Shown in pieces: positions 56,356 to 64,000 of a DNA stretch of 64,000 nt. The notes below the pieces were generated by a model, which worked only from the letters and a program-made list of their open reading frames with translations, was not told the DNA's origin and made no database searches. The position numbers and the translations under genes were made by a program. The stretch lies in NCBI GenBank assembly GCA_963784995.1, contig CAWATZ010000007.1, positions 620,001 through 684,000 of the forward strand, read 5' to 3'. Position 1 is the first letter of the stretch. The number at the start of each line of letters is the position of its first letter. Origin of the DNA: CAWATZ01 sp963784995 (GTDB lineage: Bacteria; Planctomycetota; Planctomycetia; Gemmatales; Gemmataceae).

Positions 56356-57372
56356 ATGCAGCTGGGAATGATCGGCCTGGGCCGGATGGGCGCCAACATG
56401 GTCCGCCGGCTGATGCGTGGCGGCCACCAGTGCGTCGTGTTCGACACCAACCCGGCCAACGTGCAGGCCCTGGTCAAGGAGGGAGCGGTCGGCGCCTCCT
56501 CGATGGACGAGTTCCTGGGCAAGCTCCAGCCGCCGCGAGCCGCCTGGCTGATGGTGCCGGCCGCCATCGTGGACCGGCTGGTCGCCGGCATCGCCCCGAA
56601 GCTGCAGCGCGACGACGTGCTGATCGACGGCGGCAACTCCTATTACATCGACGACATCCGCCGGGCGAAGGAGCTGGCCGCCTCGGGCATCCACTACGTG
56701 GACGTGGGCACCAGCGGCGGCGTCTGGGGCCTGGAGCGCGGCTACTGCATGATGATCGGCGGCGACAAGCCGGCGGTGCAGCGGCTCGACCCGATCTTCA
56801 AGACGCTGGCCCCGGGTGTGGGCGACGTCCCGCGTACTCCGGGCCGGGAGAAGGCGGGTGGCACCTCCGAGTTGGGCTATCTCCACTGCGGACCGGCGGG
56901 TGCGGGCCACTTCGTCAAGATGGTCCACAACGGCATCGAGTACGGCATCATGGCGGCGTACGCCGAGGGGCTGAACATCCTGCACCACGCCAACGTCGGC
57001 CAGAAGGGCCACGTGGTCGATGCGGAAACGACGCCGCTGCGGCACCCGGAGCATTACCAGTACGACTTCAACATGGCCGACGTTGCCGAGGTCTGGCGGC
57101 GCGGCAGCGTGATCGCGTCGTGGCTGCTGGACCTGGCCGCCCACGCTCTTCTCCAGGACCCGAAGCTGGCCAAGTTCGCCGGCCGGGTGTCCGACTCCGG
57201 CGAGGGCCGCTGGACCTTGCAGGCCGCCATCGATGAGGGGGCTCCCGCCCCGGTGCTGAGCGCGGCGCTGTACCAGCGCTTCACGTCCCGCGGTGAGGAC
57301 GAGTTCGCGGACAAGCTGCTGTCCGCGCTGCGGTTCGAGTTCGGCGGACACGAGGAGAAGCCACACGGATAA
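56356..57372 (+). CDS. gnd: 6-phosphogluconate dehydrogenase, NAD-type (decarboxylating)
   Basis: A protein of 338 residues, the short form. Rossmann motif MQLGMIGLGRMGANM at the start; VLIDGGNSYYIDDIRRA; DVGTSGGVWGLERGYCMM; catalytic Lys in GHFVKMVHNGIEYG; QAAIDEGAPAPVLSAAL. Converts 6-phosphogluconate to ribulose 5-phosphate and CO2. ATG at 56356, with ACGGAGAC upstream. It follows nuoM by 68 bases. Confidence 0.93.
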   Translation: MQLGMIGLGRMGANMVRRLMRGGHQCVVFDTNPANVQALVKEGAVGASSMDEFLGKLQPPRAAWLMVPAAIVDRLVAGIAPKLQRDDVLIDGGNSYYIDDIRRAKELAASGIHYVDVGTSGGVWGLERGYCMMIGGDKPAVQRLDPIFKTLAPGVGDVPRTPGREKAGGTSELGYLHCGPAGAGHFVKMVHNGIEYGIMAAYAEGLNILHHANVGQKGHVVDAETTPLRHPEHYQYDFNMADVAEVWRRGSVIASWLLDLAAHALLQDPKLAKFAGRVSDSGEGRWTLQAAIDEGAPAPVLSAALYQRFTSRGEDEFADKLLSALRFEFGGHEEKPHG

Positions 57373-57390
57373 TCGTCGAGCGCCCTCCCA

Positions 57391-57474
57391 CCCCGGGTTG
57401 CGCTGCGCTCCACCCGGGGCTTTACTCCGTTGCATTTGGGAATAAAGCCCCGGGTGGAGCGCAGCAACCCGGGG
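57391..57474. repeat. Inverted repeat around AATAAAGCCCCGGGTGGAG
   Basis: Arms of about 32 bases (CCCCGGGTTGCGCTGCGCTC... and ...GAGCGCAGCAACCCGGGG) with a two-base bulge and an 18-base loop. Lies between gnd and the HdeD-like gene. A third palindrome family distinct from the others in the window; could end the gnd transcript. Confidence 0.85.
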
Positions 57475-57511
57475 GAAGGGATGAGGCTCCAACTCAACTC
57501 AGAGGTCATTC

Positions 57512-58105
57512 ATGTCACAAGGTTCTCTGCTCGCGGGCATCGAGGCGGCCCGGCGTAACTGGGGTTGGTTCCTGGCGCTGGGGCTGCTGCTGATCCTCCT
57601 TGGTGCGGTCACGTTGCCGCTCGCGTTCATCATGTCGATTGCGTACGTCTGGATCTGGGGCATCACCCTGATTGTCGGTGCGGTCTTCTACTTCGTGAGC
57701 CTGTTCTACGTCCGCATCTGGGAAGGCTTTTTCATCTACCTGCTGCTGGGCCTTCTGTCTCTGTTCGTTGGCATTTTCTGTGTGAGGCACCCCGTCGATG
57801 CTGCTGTTCAGCTGACGCTCGTTCTTGCGGTTCTCCTGGTTGTGGGCGGATCGTTTCGTGCCATCAGCGCCGCCTTCTTGCAGTATCCCGGGGCGATCTG
57901 GTCAATCTTGAGTGGTCTGATCGCGATGCTTCTGGGTATCTTCGTTTGGCAAAGGTGGCCTGGTGATTTCTGGTTCATCGGCATGGCCGTCAGCATCGAC
58001 ATGCTCTTCCAGGGCGCCTCCTGGGTGGCACTGGCACTGGCCCTGAAAGGGATGCAGCGCGAACCCACTCCCCTGTCCCCACCGCCGGCCATGCCCGCCA
58101 CGTGA
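57512..58105 (+). CDS. HdeD family (DUF308) membrane protein
   Basis: A protein of 197 residues with six hydrophobic segments in three pairs (GWFLALGLLLILLGAVTLPL, IYLLLGLLSLFVGIFCVRHP, SGLIAMLLGIFVWQRWP), the pattern of the HdeD/DUF308 family linked to acid resistance in enterics; the role here is unknown. Confidence 0.8.
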   Translation: MSQGSLLAGIEAARRNWGWFLALGLLLILLGAVTLPLAFIMSIAYVWIWGITLIVGAVFYFVSLFYVRIWEGFFIYLLLGLLSLFVGIFCVRHPVDAAVQLTLVLAVLLVVGGSFRAISAAFLQYPGAIWSILSGLIAMLLGIFVWQRWPGDFWFIGMAVSIDMLFQGASWVALALALKGMQREPTPLSPPPAMPAT

Positions 58106-58120
58106 TGGCCACCGACGAGC

Positions 58121-58150
58121 AGCGGAGCGCGGGGCCGGCCGCGCTCCGCT
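58121..58150. repeat. Short palindrome, core of the CGCGACGCGGAGCGC family
   Basis: AGCGGAGCGCGG and CCGCGCTCCGCT form perfect 12-bp arms. They match the inner arms of the long elements at 53001 and 62823. Sits at the converging ends of the HdeD-like and ThuA genes. Confidence 0.7.
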
Positions 58151-58157
58151 CGCGGAC

Positions 58158-59190
58158 TCACTTCAATTCCAGGTCGCTGCGGCTTGACGCCCTTCTTGTG
58201 GCCGTCACCCCGGAACGGCAACGGCTTGTACTCGCCGACAAGGTCCACCTTGGACTTCTCCGGGATCTTGTCTTCCATGCCCAGGGCCCAGTAGCTGGCG
58301 TTGACCAGCAGCCGGCGGAGCCCTTCGCTCTCCAGGTCGGTCGAGGAGCCCATCGTGGTCGTGAACACCCGGGCCACCTTGCCGTCCTCGGTCTTGAACG
58401 TCTTGGTCCAGGCGACCGGCATCATTGGGTCGTTCTTCTTGCCCTCCACCGGCTTGTCGGCGGGCTTCATCCCCACCAGCACCTGGCCCATCACCAGCGG
58501 CTGACTATCGCCGGGCAACGGCAGGTTGACCGTGTAAACGTCGGTCGGGCCCCAGATGTCGCCGTCCTTGATGCCGCGCAGGATCGGATTGTTTTCCTGG
58601 CCCTTGGCGATCAGGCCGCGCGTGCTTTCCCTGCCGTGGCTGCCGTGGTGCGCAACCCAGGTTTCGCCCAGCACCTGCTTGCCGAAGCCGCCCTTCCACT
58701 CCTTGCTGTTGTAGCTGAAGCGCGAGTAGGTCTTGCCGCCGGGGATGCTGAAAGCGTGCGTCGCCGTCCGCAGGCCGATCACCGGCTTGCCGGACTGGAC
58801 GTAATCGACGACGTACTTCATCTGCTCGTCGGGCAGGTTGCGGAAGCGGGTGGCGATGATCATCAGGTCGGCCTTCTGCAGCGCCTCCAGGCCGGGGATG
58901 TTGGTGGTGACCTTGGGGTTGATCGTGCCGTCCTTGGGGTCGATGGCAAAGAGGACGGTGCATTTGAAGCCGTGATGCTTGGCCAGGATCTTCGCCAGCT
59001 GCGGCAGCGCCTCCTCGGAGCGGTACTCCTCGTCGCCGCTGACCAGGACCACGTGCTTGCCGTTGCCGGGGCCTTCAAAGCCCTCGTAGACGACCCAGGG
59101 CTTCTCGGCCGTCTCGGCGGCAACGGCGGGCGAGACAAGAGCCAACCCCAGGAACAAACTCGTGAAAAGGAACAGTCGGTTGCGGTTCAT
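58158..59190 (-). CDS. Secreted ThuA-domain protein (frameshift near the C-terminus)
   Basis: About 343 residues. Signal peptide MNRNRLFLFTSLFLGLALVS. ThuA-like (trehalose utilisation / class I glutamine amidotransferase-like) fold: HVVLVSGDEEYRSEEALPQL, ADLMIIATRFRNLPDEQM, GKPVIGLRTATHAFSIP, GHGSH-type region VAHHGSHGRE, VARVFTTTMGSSTDLES. Read strictly, the frame runs on antisense into the HdeD-like gene to 57808. One base less near 58180 gives the natural ending DLELK and a TGA at 58158, which I prefer. Planctomycetes have many such proteins, mostly linked to sugar degradation. Confidence 0.8.
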
Positions 59191-59224
59191 TGTGGTGCCT
59201 CGTTGTGGTCGGTTGGAGGGTGAG

Positions 59225-59272
59225 TTACCGTTAGCGTATGGCTGGAGAAACCCGCAAGCAACCACCGCTGGC
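59225..59272. repeat. Direct repeat near the start of the membrane protein gene
   Basis: TTACCGTTAGCGTATGGCTG and GCAAGCAACCACCGCTGGC recur at 61147-61194 with three or four changed bases. The two copies flank the membrane protein gene at 59342-61030. Confidence 0.85.
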
Positions 59273-59341
59273 GGAACAGGCTGCAGTTGCTACGATGGGT
59301 TTGCCGGAAGGAACGTCCGATCGTCCCCGAGGAACCAAGGC

Positions 59342-61030
59342 ATGCAACCTCCCGCTTCGAGGCAGCCAGGCTGTTCCCGCCGGCCAGCTTCGCCGCCCCT
59401 GGCGACCTACCGGGTCCGGGCGCTGCCGGCGCTGGGCGTGTCGGCGTTTCTCGGTTTTCTCTGTCTGCTCCCTCTGTCTCTGCCTTTCGTCCAGATCCAA
59501 AGCAGCCTGGAGCACCACGAGTCAAACCTCACCCCCATCCTGGCTGCGGCTGTGGTGGGCACTACGGTGTTCGCAGTGGCTGTTTTCCTCCTCGGCCCGT
59601 TCATCGTCCGGACCGTTCGCCTGGTCGGGGCCCGGTTCCTGATCTATCCCGAAGGGCTCGCGCTGCAATGGCCCTGGTACTTCCGGTTGGTGGCCTGGGA
59701 TGAGATTGCCTCGGTCCGGCAATACGGCGCTGCGGCTTACTGGCTCCAGATCCGGAATGGTCCCCTGTTTTTTCTGGACCCGTACGTGATTCCTGGCTTG
59801 AACGCCCTGGGAACGGTCATCCAGCAATCCTCTTTCCCCTTCCTGTTCGAGCAGGCGTGGGCGATCCTGCAGGCGGGCGGGCAGATCCACTTCGGCCGGG
59901 TGGGCATCGATCCGGAAGGGATTGATTCGGGCACTGACTGGCTGGCCTGGTCGGAAGTCGAGACCGTCGAGGTTGAGCCGGGAGGCTCCTTCGTCCTTTA
60001 CCGGATCGGTCGGCGGACCCCCTGGCTGATTGGCTCAACGTATCACGTTCCCAACTTCCGTGTCTTCTTTGCCTGTATCCGTCACTTGTTACCGGAGAAG
60101 TTCATCGAGGCAGACGAGGCGATTCCTGCCGGCTCCTTCGTGGCTCCGGACGAGGAGGCCCGACCAGGCGAGATCACCCTGTTGCCGGACAACATTCGCC
60201 CCTCCCGGAGCCGATCCACCTCACGCAGTGCCAGGCCGCTCTCGGGGATGCTCCGGCCCGATCCGCTCTGGGATCGGATCGACGGCTTGCCGCGGGAGGC
60301 ACTGCCGGTGCTGGGCAAGCCGATCGCGGACTACCCGGCAACCTGGGGGAGCCGCTGGCGTGGCCTGGCGGCCGCCTTGCCGGAACTGTGCCTGCTGATC
60401 GGTGTGGGGATGCTTCCGCTGCTGCTGCGCTGGGTGAACTGCCCTCTCTCTCCGGGTTGGGAGTTTGGGCTGAGCGGCAGTTGCTGCGTCTTTCTGGGCC
60501 TCAGGCTTCGGGAGGACTGGAAGGAGTGGCGCGGGAGAGTCGATCGCTTGCTACTCTACCCGGAAGGATTCGTGGTGGTCCGCAAGACCGAGGTCACAGG
60601 CTGCCGCTGGGAGAGGATCTCCTGGTATGAGATAACCGAGGAAACAGGAAACATCCTCGCACCTGAGCGACCGTATCTGGCCGTCAACGTGGTCCGCGAC
60701 AATGGCCGATTCTGGAAGCTGACCAGTTTCGTGAATGGGCTGCAGCCCCTGCTCGATGAATTGACCAGGCGACTGCTCGACTGGATGCGGCGGCAATGGG
60801 ACGCAGGAGAAACGATCGTCTGCGGCAACCTGGGAGTCAGCCGGGAAGGGCTCGTTGCTGGAGGATTTTGTCGCTGGAGCGACCTCATCCTCCGGGTCGA
60901 GAAGCAAACCCTGCATGTTTCGTCCCGGCACACGTTTGAACTGTGGTTCCGGTTGCCGTTCCGGCGGTCCCCCAACGGGCCGGTGCTGATGCAGTTGCTG
61001 GCGGAAAAGGGCTTACTGTCCCTGCCCTGA
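59342..61030 (+). CDS. Membrane protein with two PH-like repeats, possibly DUF6585-type
   Basis: A protein of 562 residues; ATG at 59342 gives MQPPASRQPGCSRRPASP. Two helices near the N-terminus (ALGVSAFLGFLCLLPLSLPF and AVVGTTVFAVAVFLLGPFIV) and two near 350-385. Between and after them come beta-rich domains with recurring phrases FLIYPEGLALQWP and LLYPEGFVVVRKTE, followed by WDEIASVRQ and WYEITEETG. This resembles the DUF6585 pattern of strand-rich cytosolic domains; tentative. No enzymatic motif. Confidence 0.6.
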   Translation: MQPPASRQPGCSRRPASPPLATYRVRALPALGVSAFLGFLCLLPLSLPFVQIQSSLEHHESNLTPILAAAVVGTTVFAVAVFLLGPFIVRTVRLVGARFLIYPEGLALQWPWYFRLVAWDEIASVRQYGAAAYWLQIRNGPLFFLDPYVIPGLNALGTVIQQSSFPFLFEQAWAILQAGGQIHFGRVGIDPEGIDSGTDWLAWSEVETVEVEPGGSFVLYRIGRRTPWLIGSTYHVPNFRVFFACIRHLLPEKFIEADEAIPAGSFVAPDEEARPGEITLLPDNIRPSRSRSTSRSARPLSGMLRPDPLWDRIDGLPREALPVLGKPIADYPATWGSRWRGLAAALPELCLLIGVGMLPLLLRWVNCPLSPGWEFGLSGSCCVFLGLRLREDWKEWRGRVDRLLLYPEGFVVVRKTEVTGCRWERISWYEITEETGNILAPERPYLAVNVVRDNGRFWKLTSFVNGLQPLLDELTRRLLDWMRRQWDAGETIVCGNLGVSREGLVAGGFCRWSDLILRVEKQTLHVSSRHTFELWFRLPFRRSPNGPVLMQLLAEKGLLSLP

Positions 61031-61105
61031 GCCCGCCGCCGGGTAGGCAGCAGGGAGCCAGACCGAGCCGCTTTCGGACCATTGTTACGCCTCGTTGTGG
61101 TTAGC

Positions 61106-61156
61106 TGGATTCAGGTCCGCAACGGTCCCCTGTTTTCCCTGGATCATTACCGTTAG
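61106..61156 (+). pseudogene. Relic of a second copy of the PH-like membrane protein
   Basis: Reads W-I-Q-V-R-N-G-P-L-F-S-L-D-H-Y, then R and stop, close to YWLQIRNGPLFFLDPY inside the gene at 59342 (bases 59730-59785). Only 17 codons remain. Together with the direct repeats it shows a past tandem duplication here. Confidence 0.6.
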
Positions 61157-61194
61157 CGTATGGCTGAGGAAACCTGCAAGCAACCACCGCTGGC
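61147..61194. repeat. Direct repeat, second copy
   Basis: Partner of 59225-59272. Ends exactly before the stop codon of the glycosyltransferase gene (61195). Confidence 0.85.
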
Positions 61195-63637
61195 TTACTT
61201 CTCCGCCATCACGTCCGTCTCCGGAATGCCGTGGTTGCGGACCCAGGCGACCGTGACCGCCCCTTGCGGCTGTCGCGTGATCAGCTCCAGCGAATCCCGG
61301 CAATTCGTTCAGCAAGTCCGTCAGCATTCGGCCCGACTTCAGCAGCAGCAGGGACTCCGGGTGCGCCTGCAACTCACCAAGCAGTTCCGTTCGCTGTCCG
61401 GCGCCGAACACCTTCACCTGCGCCCCCGGCAGATAGAAGCTCACCGAATCCCACCGTTGCGGCCAGCAAATCACCGGCACCCGTCCTGTGCGGACCAGGT
61501 TCCAGTGGACGCTCAGCTGCTGGCGCAAGGCAAACTGGTCGTTGTAACTGGGCAGCAGCAGCAGCACGCCGCCCAGGAGAAGCACGAACGTCAAAGCGGC
61601 ACAGGTCGGCCAGGAACGCATCGGTTGGAGCCGGAGCAGCAGCAGCAACCCCAGCAGGGCCGACGCAACGCCAACGGCCGGCTGCGCTCCCACGAGCCGG
61701 TTGTTCCACGCGAGGACCACGATGCCCAGGCACAGGACCACGCTCAGGGCGCTGGCCCGGCCGGCCAGCAAGCTCGGACGCAGCAGCCAGACCCTGGCCC
61801 GCTGCAGGGGCAACCGCTGCGCCAGGTAGCAGCCCAGGGTCAGGGCCAGCGGCGGAATCACCGGCAGGACGTAGCCGGCCCGCTTGCAGCCGGAGAGCGA
61901 CAGGAACAGCAGTCCCCACACCCAGGCCAGCAGGAACAGACCGAGGGCGGCCGGCCGGCGTGTACTGGTCCGCACGCTGCGCCGGGCCAGGAACAGCAGC
62001 AAGCCCGGCAGCAGCAGCGACCACGGCAGCAGACCGAACAGCAATCCCGGCAGATGGAACCAGACCGGTTCGCGGTGATCGAGCGGAGCCAGGAAGCGGA
62101 CGACGTTGTGTGTCCAGAAGAAGTAAGTCGCGAAATGGGGAAAGCGCCAGATCATGATCGCGTACCACGGCCCTGCGATCAGCAGGGCCAGCCCCAGGTA
62201 GGCCGCGAGCGAGGCCAGCGTCAGCCGTGGCCGCCGTTTGTCCAGGAACGTGAAGGCCGCAAGCGGCGGCAGGACCAGGACCAGCGCGATCGGTCCCTTG
62301 GTGAGCAGACCCAGTCCGCAGGCCCCGGCCGACAGCAACCACCACGACCAGCGCAGTTTTGGCCGATGCAGGGCCAGGTGGGCCGTGGCCAGCGCTGCCG
62401 TCACGCACAGGCAAAGCAGCACGTCAAAGGTGAGCATCCGGCCCAGGTAAACGAAGCGTGCCGACAGGGTCAGGATGAGCGCTCCCCAGAAGGCACTGGC
62501 CGGCCCGGCCACGTGCCGGCCCCAGAACCAGGTCAGCAGCACGGTCAGGACGCCCGCCAGGCCGGGGACCAGCCGGGCCGCCCAGTCGCACGGGCCCAGC
62601 AGCGCGTAACTGCCGGCGGTCAGCCAGTACAGGAGCGGCGGCTTGTCGAGATAGGGCTCACCGGAGAGCGTGGGGGTCAGCCAATCGCCCGAGACAAGCA
62701 TCTGCCGGGCGATCTCGGCGTGGCGCGGCTCCTGCGGTTCCAGCAGCGGTGCGTCCAGCTGGGTCAGGAACAGCAGGCACGCGATGAGCAGCAGGAGGGG
62801 GAGGGCCAGGGATTCTGCGTTTGTTAGCCGCGACGCGGAGCGCAGCGCAGCGGAGCGCGGGGTTCCCCCATGGCGTGGAGACCCGCCGCGCTCCGCTGCG
62901 CTGCGCTCCGCGTCGCGGCTAACAACTCCCGCGAACACCACCCGCATCCACCAGAACGGCAGCAGCCGGCCCAGCGTCCTTGGCACGTCCAGCAGCGACA
63001 CCTTGCTCCGGCCGGCAGGCCGGGGACGGTGCCGGACACCCGCCTCGGCCACGTCCAGGCCCAGCATCCGCGCTCGGGCCAGCATCTCGGTGTTGACGAA
63101 GAAATTGCTCGACTCCGGCAGCAGGTCGGCCAGCGCTTCACGGCGAAACACCTTGAGCGCACAATCGCAGTCACGAACTCCCGTTCCCAGCAGAGCGCGG
63201 ACCAGCAGGTTGTACCCGCGTGACAGGAACTTCCGCCGCCAGGAATCCTGACGGTCGATCCGGTAACCGACGGCGATTGGCCTGGTGTCGGTCAGCTCCA
63301 GGAGCAGACGGAGGTCGTCGAGATGGAACTGGCAGTCGCTGTCGGTGAAGGCCACGCGCTCGAGTTGTGCCGCCTCGAACCCGGTGCGCAGGGCGGCTCC
63401 GTAACCGCGGTTCCGTTCGTGCCGTAGCAGCCGCACGGCCGGCCGGGTCCGGGCCAGCTCGGTCACGATGGCCGCCGTCTCGTCGCTGCTGCCGTCATCG
63501 ACCACCAGGATCTCATGAGCGGCCGTCAACCGCGTCAGGGCCTCGTCGGCCTCGATCACGGCAGCGGCAACAACCCCGGCCTCGTTAAAGGCCGGCAGCA
63601 CCAGCGACAGACGCCAGCTTGAGGGAACGCCATCCAT
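61195..63637 (-). CDS. GT2-GT39/ArnT-type glycosyltransferase fusion (one frameshift; palindrome insert)
   Basis: About 813 residues. N-terminal GT2 domain (dolichyl-phosphate mannose synthase-like, about 1-225): LSLVLPAFNEAG, EILVVDDGSSDET, RNRGYGAALRTGF, AFTDSDCQFHLDDL. The C-terminal part is an integral membrane PMT/ArnT-like transferase: LDAPLLEPQEPRHAEIARQM, TPTLSGEPYLDKPPLLYWL, GLLTKGPIALVLVLPP, LSGCKRAGYVLPVIPPLAL, about 11 helices. The linker (SRDAERSAAERGG...SAALRSASRL) is encoded by the repeat at 62823-62923. A shift at about 61300 leads to the natural end SLELITRQPQG...DVMAEK. ATG 63637 has GGGAGGA upstream. Likely makes a lipid-linked sugar and transfers it to an envelope acceptor. 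Confidence 0.85.
62823..62923. repeat. Long palindromic repeat inside a coding frame
   Basis: 101 bases with about 40-bp arms (GTTAGCCGCGACGCGGAGCG... and ...GCTCCGCGTCGCGGCTAAC); same family as 53001-53099. It lies at the junction of the two glycosyltransferase domains and leaves the frame open. Confidence 0.9.
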
Positions 63638-63720
63638 GGCCGATCCTCCCGGAACAATGGGGCACCAGGGCCACCCAAAGTCCCACAGGGAGGCAGTTGC
63701 TGTCAAGGGGAGGAAAGAAA

Positions 63721-63749
63721 CTCCCCTCTCCCCAGCGGGGAGAGGGGAG
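63721..63749 (-). terminator. Hairpin terminator of the right-edge gene
   Basis: Perfect 13-bp stem (CTCCCCTCTCCCC and GGGGAGAGGGGAG), loop of three. Read on the minus strand it lies 12 bases after the stop at 63761 and is followed by TTTCTTTCC, a U-rich tract, so a factor-independent terminator is plausible. Confidence 0.7.
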
Positions 63750-63760
63750 AAAGAGTGGGG

Positions 63761-64000
63761 TTACCGTCCCGGAATGACCGGATTGGTCAGCTTGGGCTGG
63801 GCGGTGACGGTGTTGAACACCGGCGACAGCGACACCCGCACGGTGCGGCGGTCGGCCGACAGCACGGCCTGGGCGGTGACGTCCACGCCGGTGTGCAGGA
63901 ACGAGTTCACCCGGTTCTGGATCAGCATCCGATCATTTCTGCTCTCCAGCGGCACCTTGATCGGTTTCTGGGCCATCCGCGGCAGGCCCGACGTCGAGAC
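63761..64000 (-). CDS. C-terminal end of an unidentified protein, cut by the window edge
   Basis: Eighty in-frame codons to the window edge without a stop. Reads GLPRMAQKPIKVPLESRND, then VNSFLHTGVDVTAQAVLSAD and RRTVRVSLSPVFNTVTAQPK. The phrase ADRRTVRVSLSP is like C-terminal parts of planctomycete secretin-like or hypothetical secreted proteins; this is a weak resemblance. An internal ATG at 63976 is probably not the start. Confidence 0.5.
   Translation of the reverse strand, partial: VSTSGLPRMAQKPIKVPLESRNDRMLIQNRVNSFLHTGVDVTAQAVLSADRRTVRVSLSPVFNTVTAQPKLTNPVIPGR

Noticed and set aside
61160..62827. Plus-strand frame rich in Gln, Arg and Gly
   Set aside because: Antisense of the membrane transferase; low-complexity composition and no ribosome site.
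1..64000. tRNA, rRNA, integrase or insertion-sequence transposase
   Set aside because: Nothing recognisable by eye on either strand; short or divergent examples cannot be excluded without a search.

Overview
The window looks like a piece of a Planctomycetota chromosome, most likely from the Gemmataceae group. The evidence is high GC with long antisense shadow reading frames, secreted WD40-repeat proteins with a HEAT-like tail, a giant surface protein with the planctomycete N-terminal motif (CLEYLEDRTLPS), TPR proteins whose C-terminal domain is (from memory) shared with Gemmata Ser/Thr kinases, an ECF-like sigma factor, and many GC-rich palindromic repeats. About twenty genes are broken by single-base shifts in otherwise sound protein frames. 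This points to a draft assembly with indel errors rather than mass gene decay, and I join such frames where the protein logic demands it.

Left part (1-11.7 kb): the end of a bacterial ubiquitin-like conjugation operon (Ubl-E2 fusion, then JAB-E1 fusion cut by the window edge); a WD40 protein; the first copy of a duplicated conserved hypothetical; a large secreted protein that may be glycan-active; ribosomal protein S18; and a DUF1415 protein. 11.8-18.3 kb is one giant surface gene with sialidase-type, FG-GAP and PKD repeats.

Middle part (18.9-29.6 kb): an accessory region with a sigma factor, the second copy of the duplicated segment, and a minus-strand gene series. Its centre is a reconstructed TIR-CHAT(caspase-like)-STAND ATPase-TPR protein of about 1,290 residues, followed by two or three small partner genes and preceded by DUF2293, ribbon-helix-helix and membrane proteins. 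A DUF433/DUF5615 toxin-antitoxin-like pair lies next to it. This is the best candidate for an undescribed NLR-like defence or signalling system; the ubiquitin-like operon is the second.

Right part (29.7-64 kb): thiC under a TPP riboswitch, a PEP-hydrolase-like TIM barrel, two TPR paralogs and a DUF4058 protein. Then comes a minus-strand respiratory operon running coxB, coxA, coxC, a duplicated-module membrane protein, di-haem cytochrome c, Rieske, cytochrome b-c fusion, CtaG-ferredoxin fusion and a YtkA/FixH-like protein. A WD40 gene has been inserted into this operon between perfect 33-bp direct repeats. Next are nuoM, NAD-type 6-phosphogluconate dehydrogenase, an HdeD-like protein, a ThuA-domain protein, a membrane protein, a GT2-GT39-type glycosyltransferase fusion with a palindromic repeat inside its coding frame, and a gene cut by the right edge. 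I recognised no tRNA, rRNA or CRISPR array.
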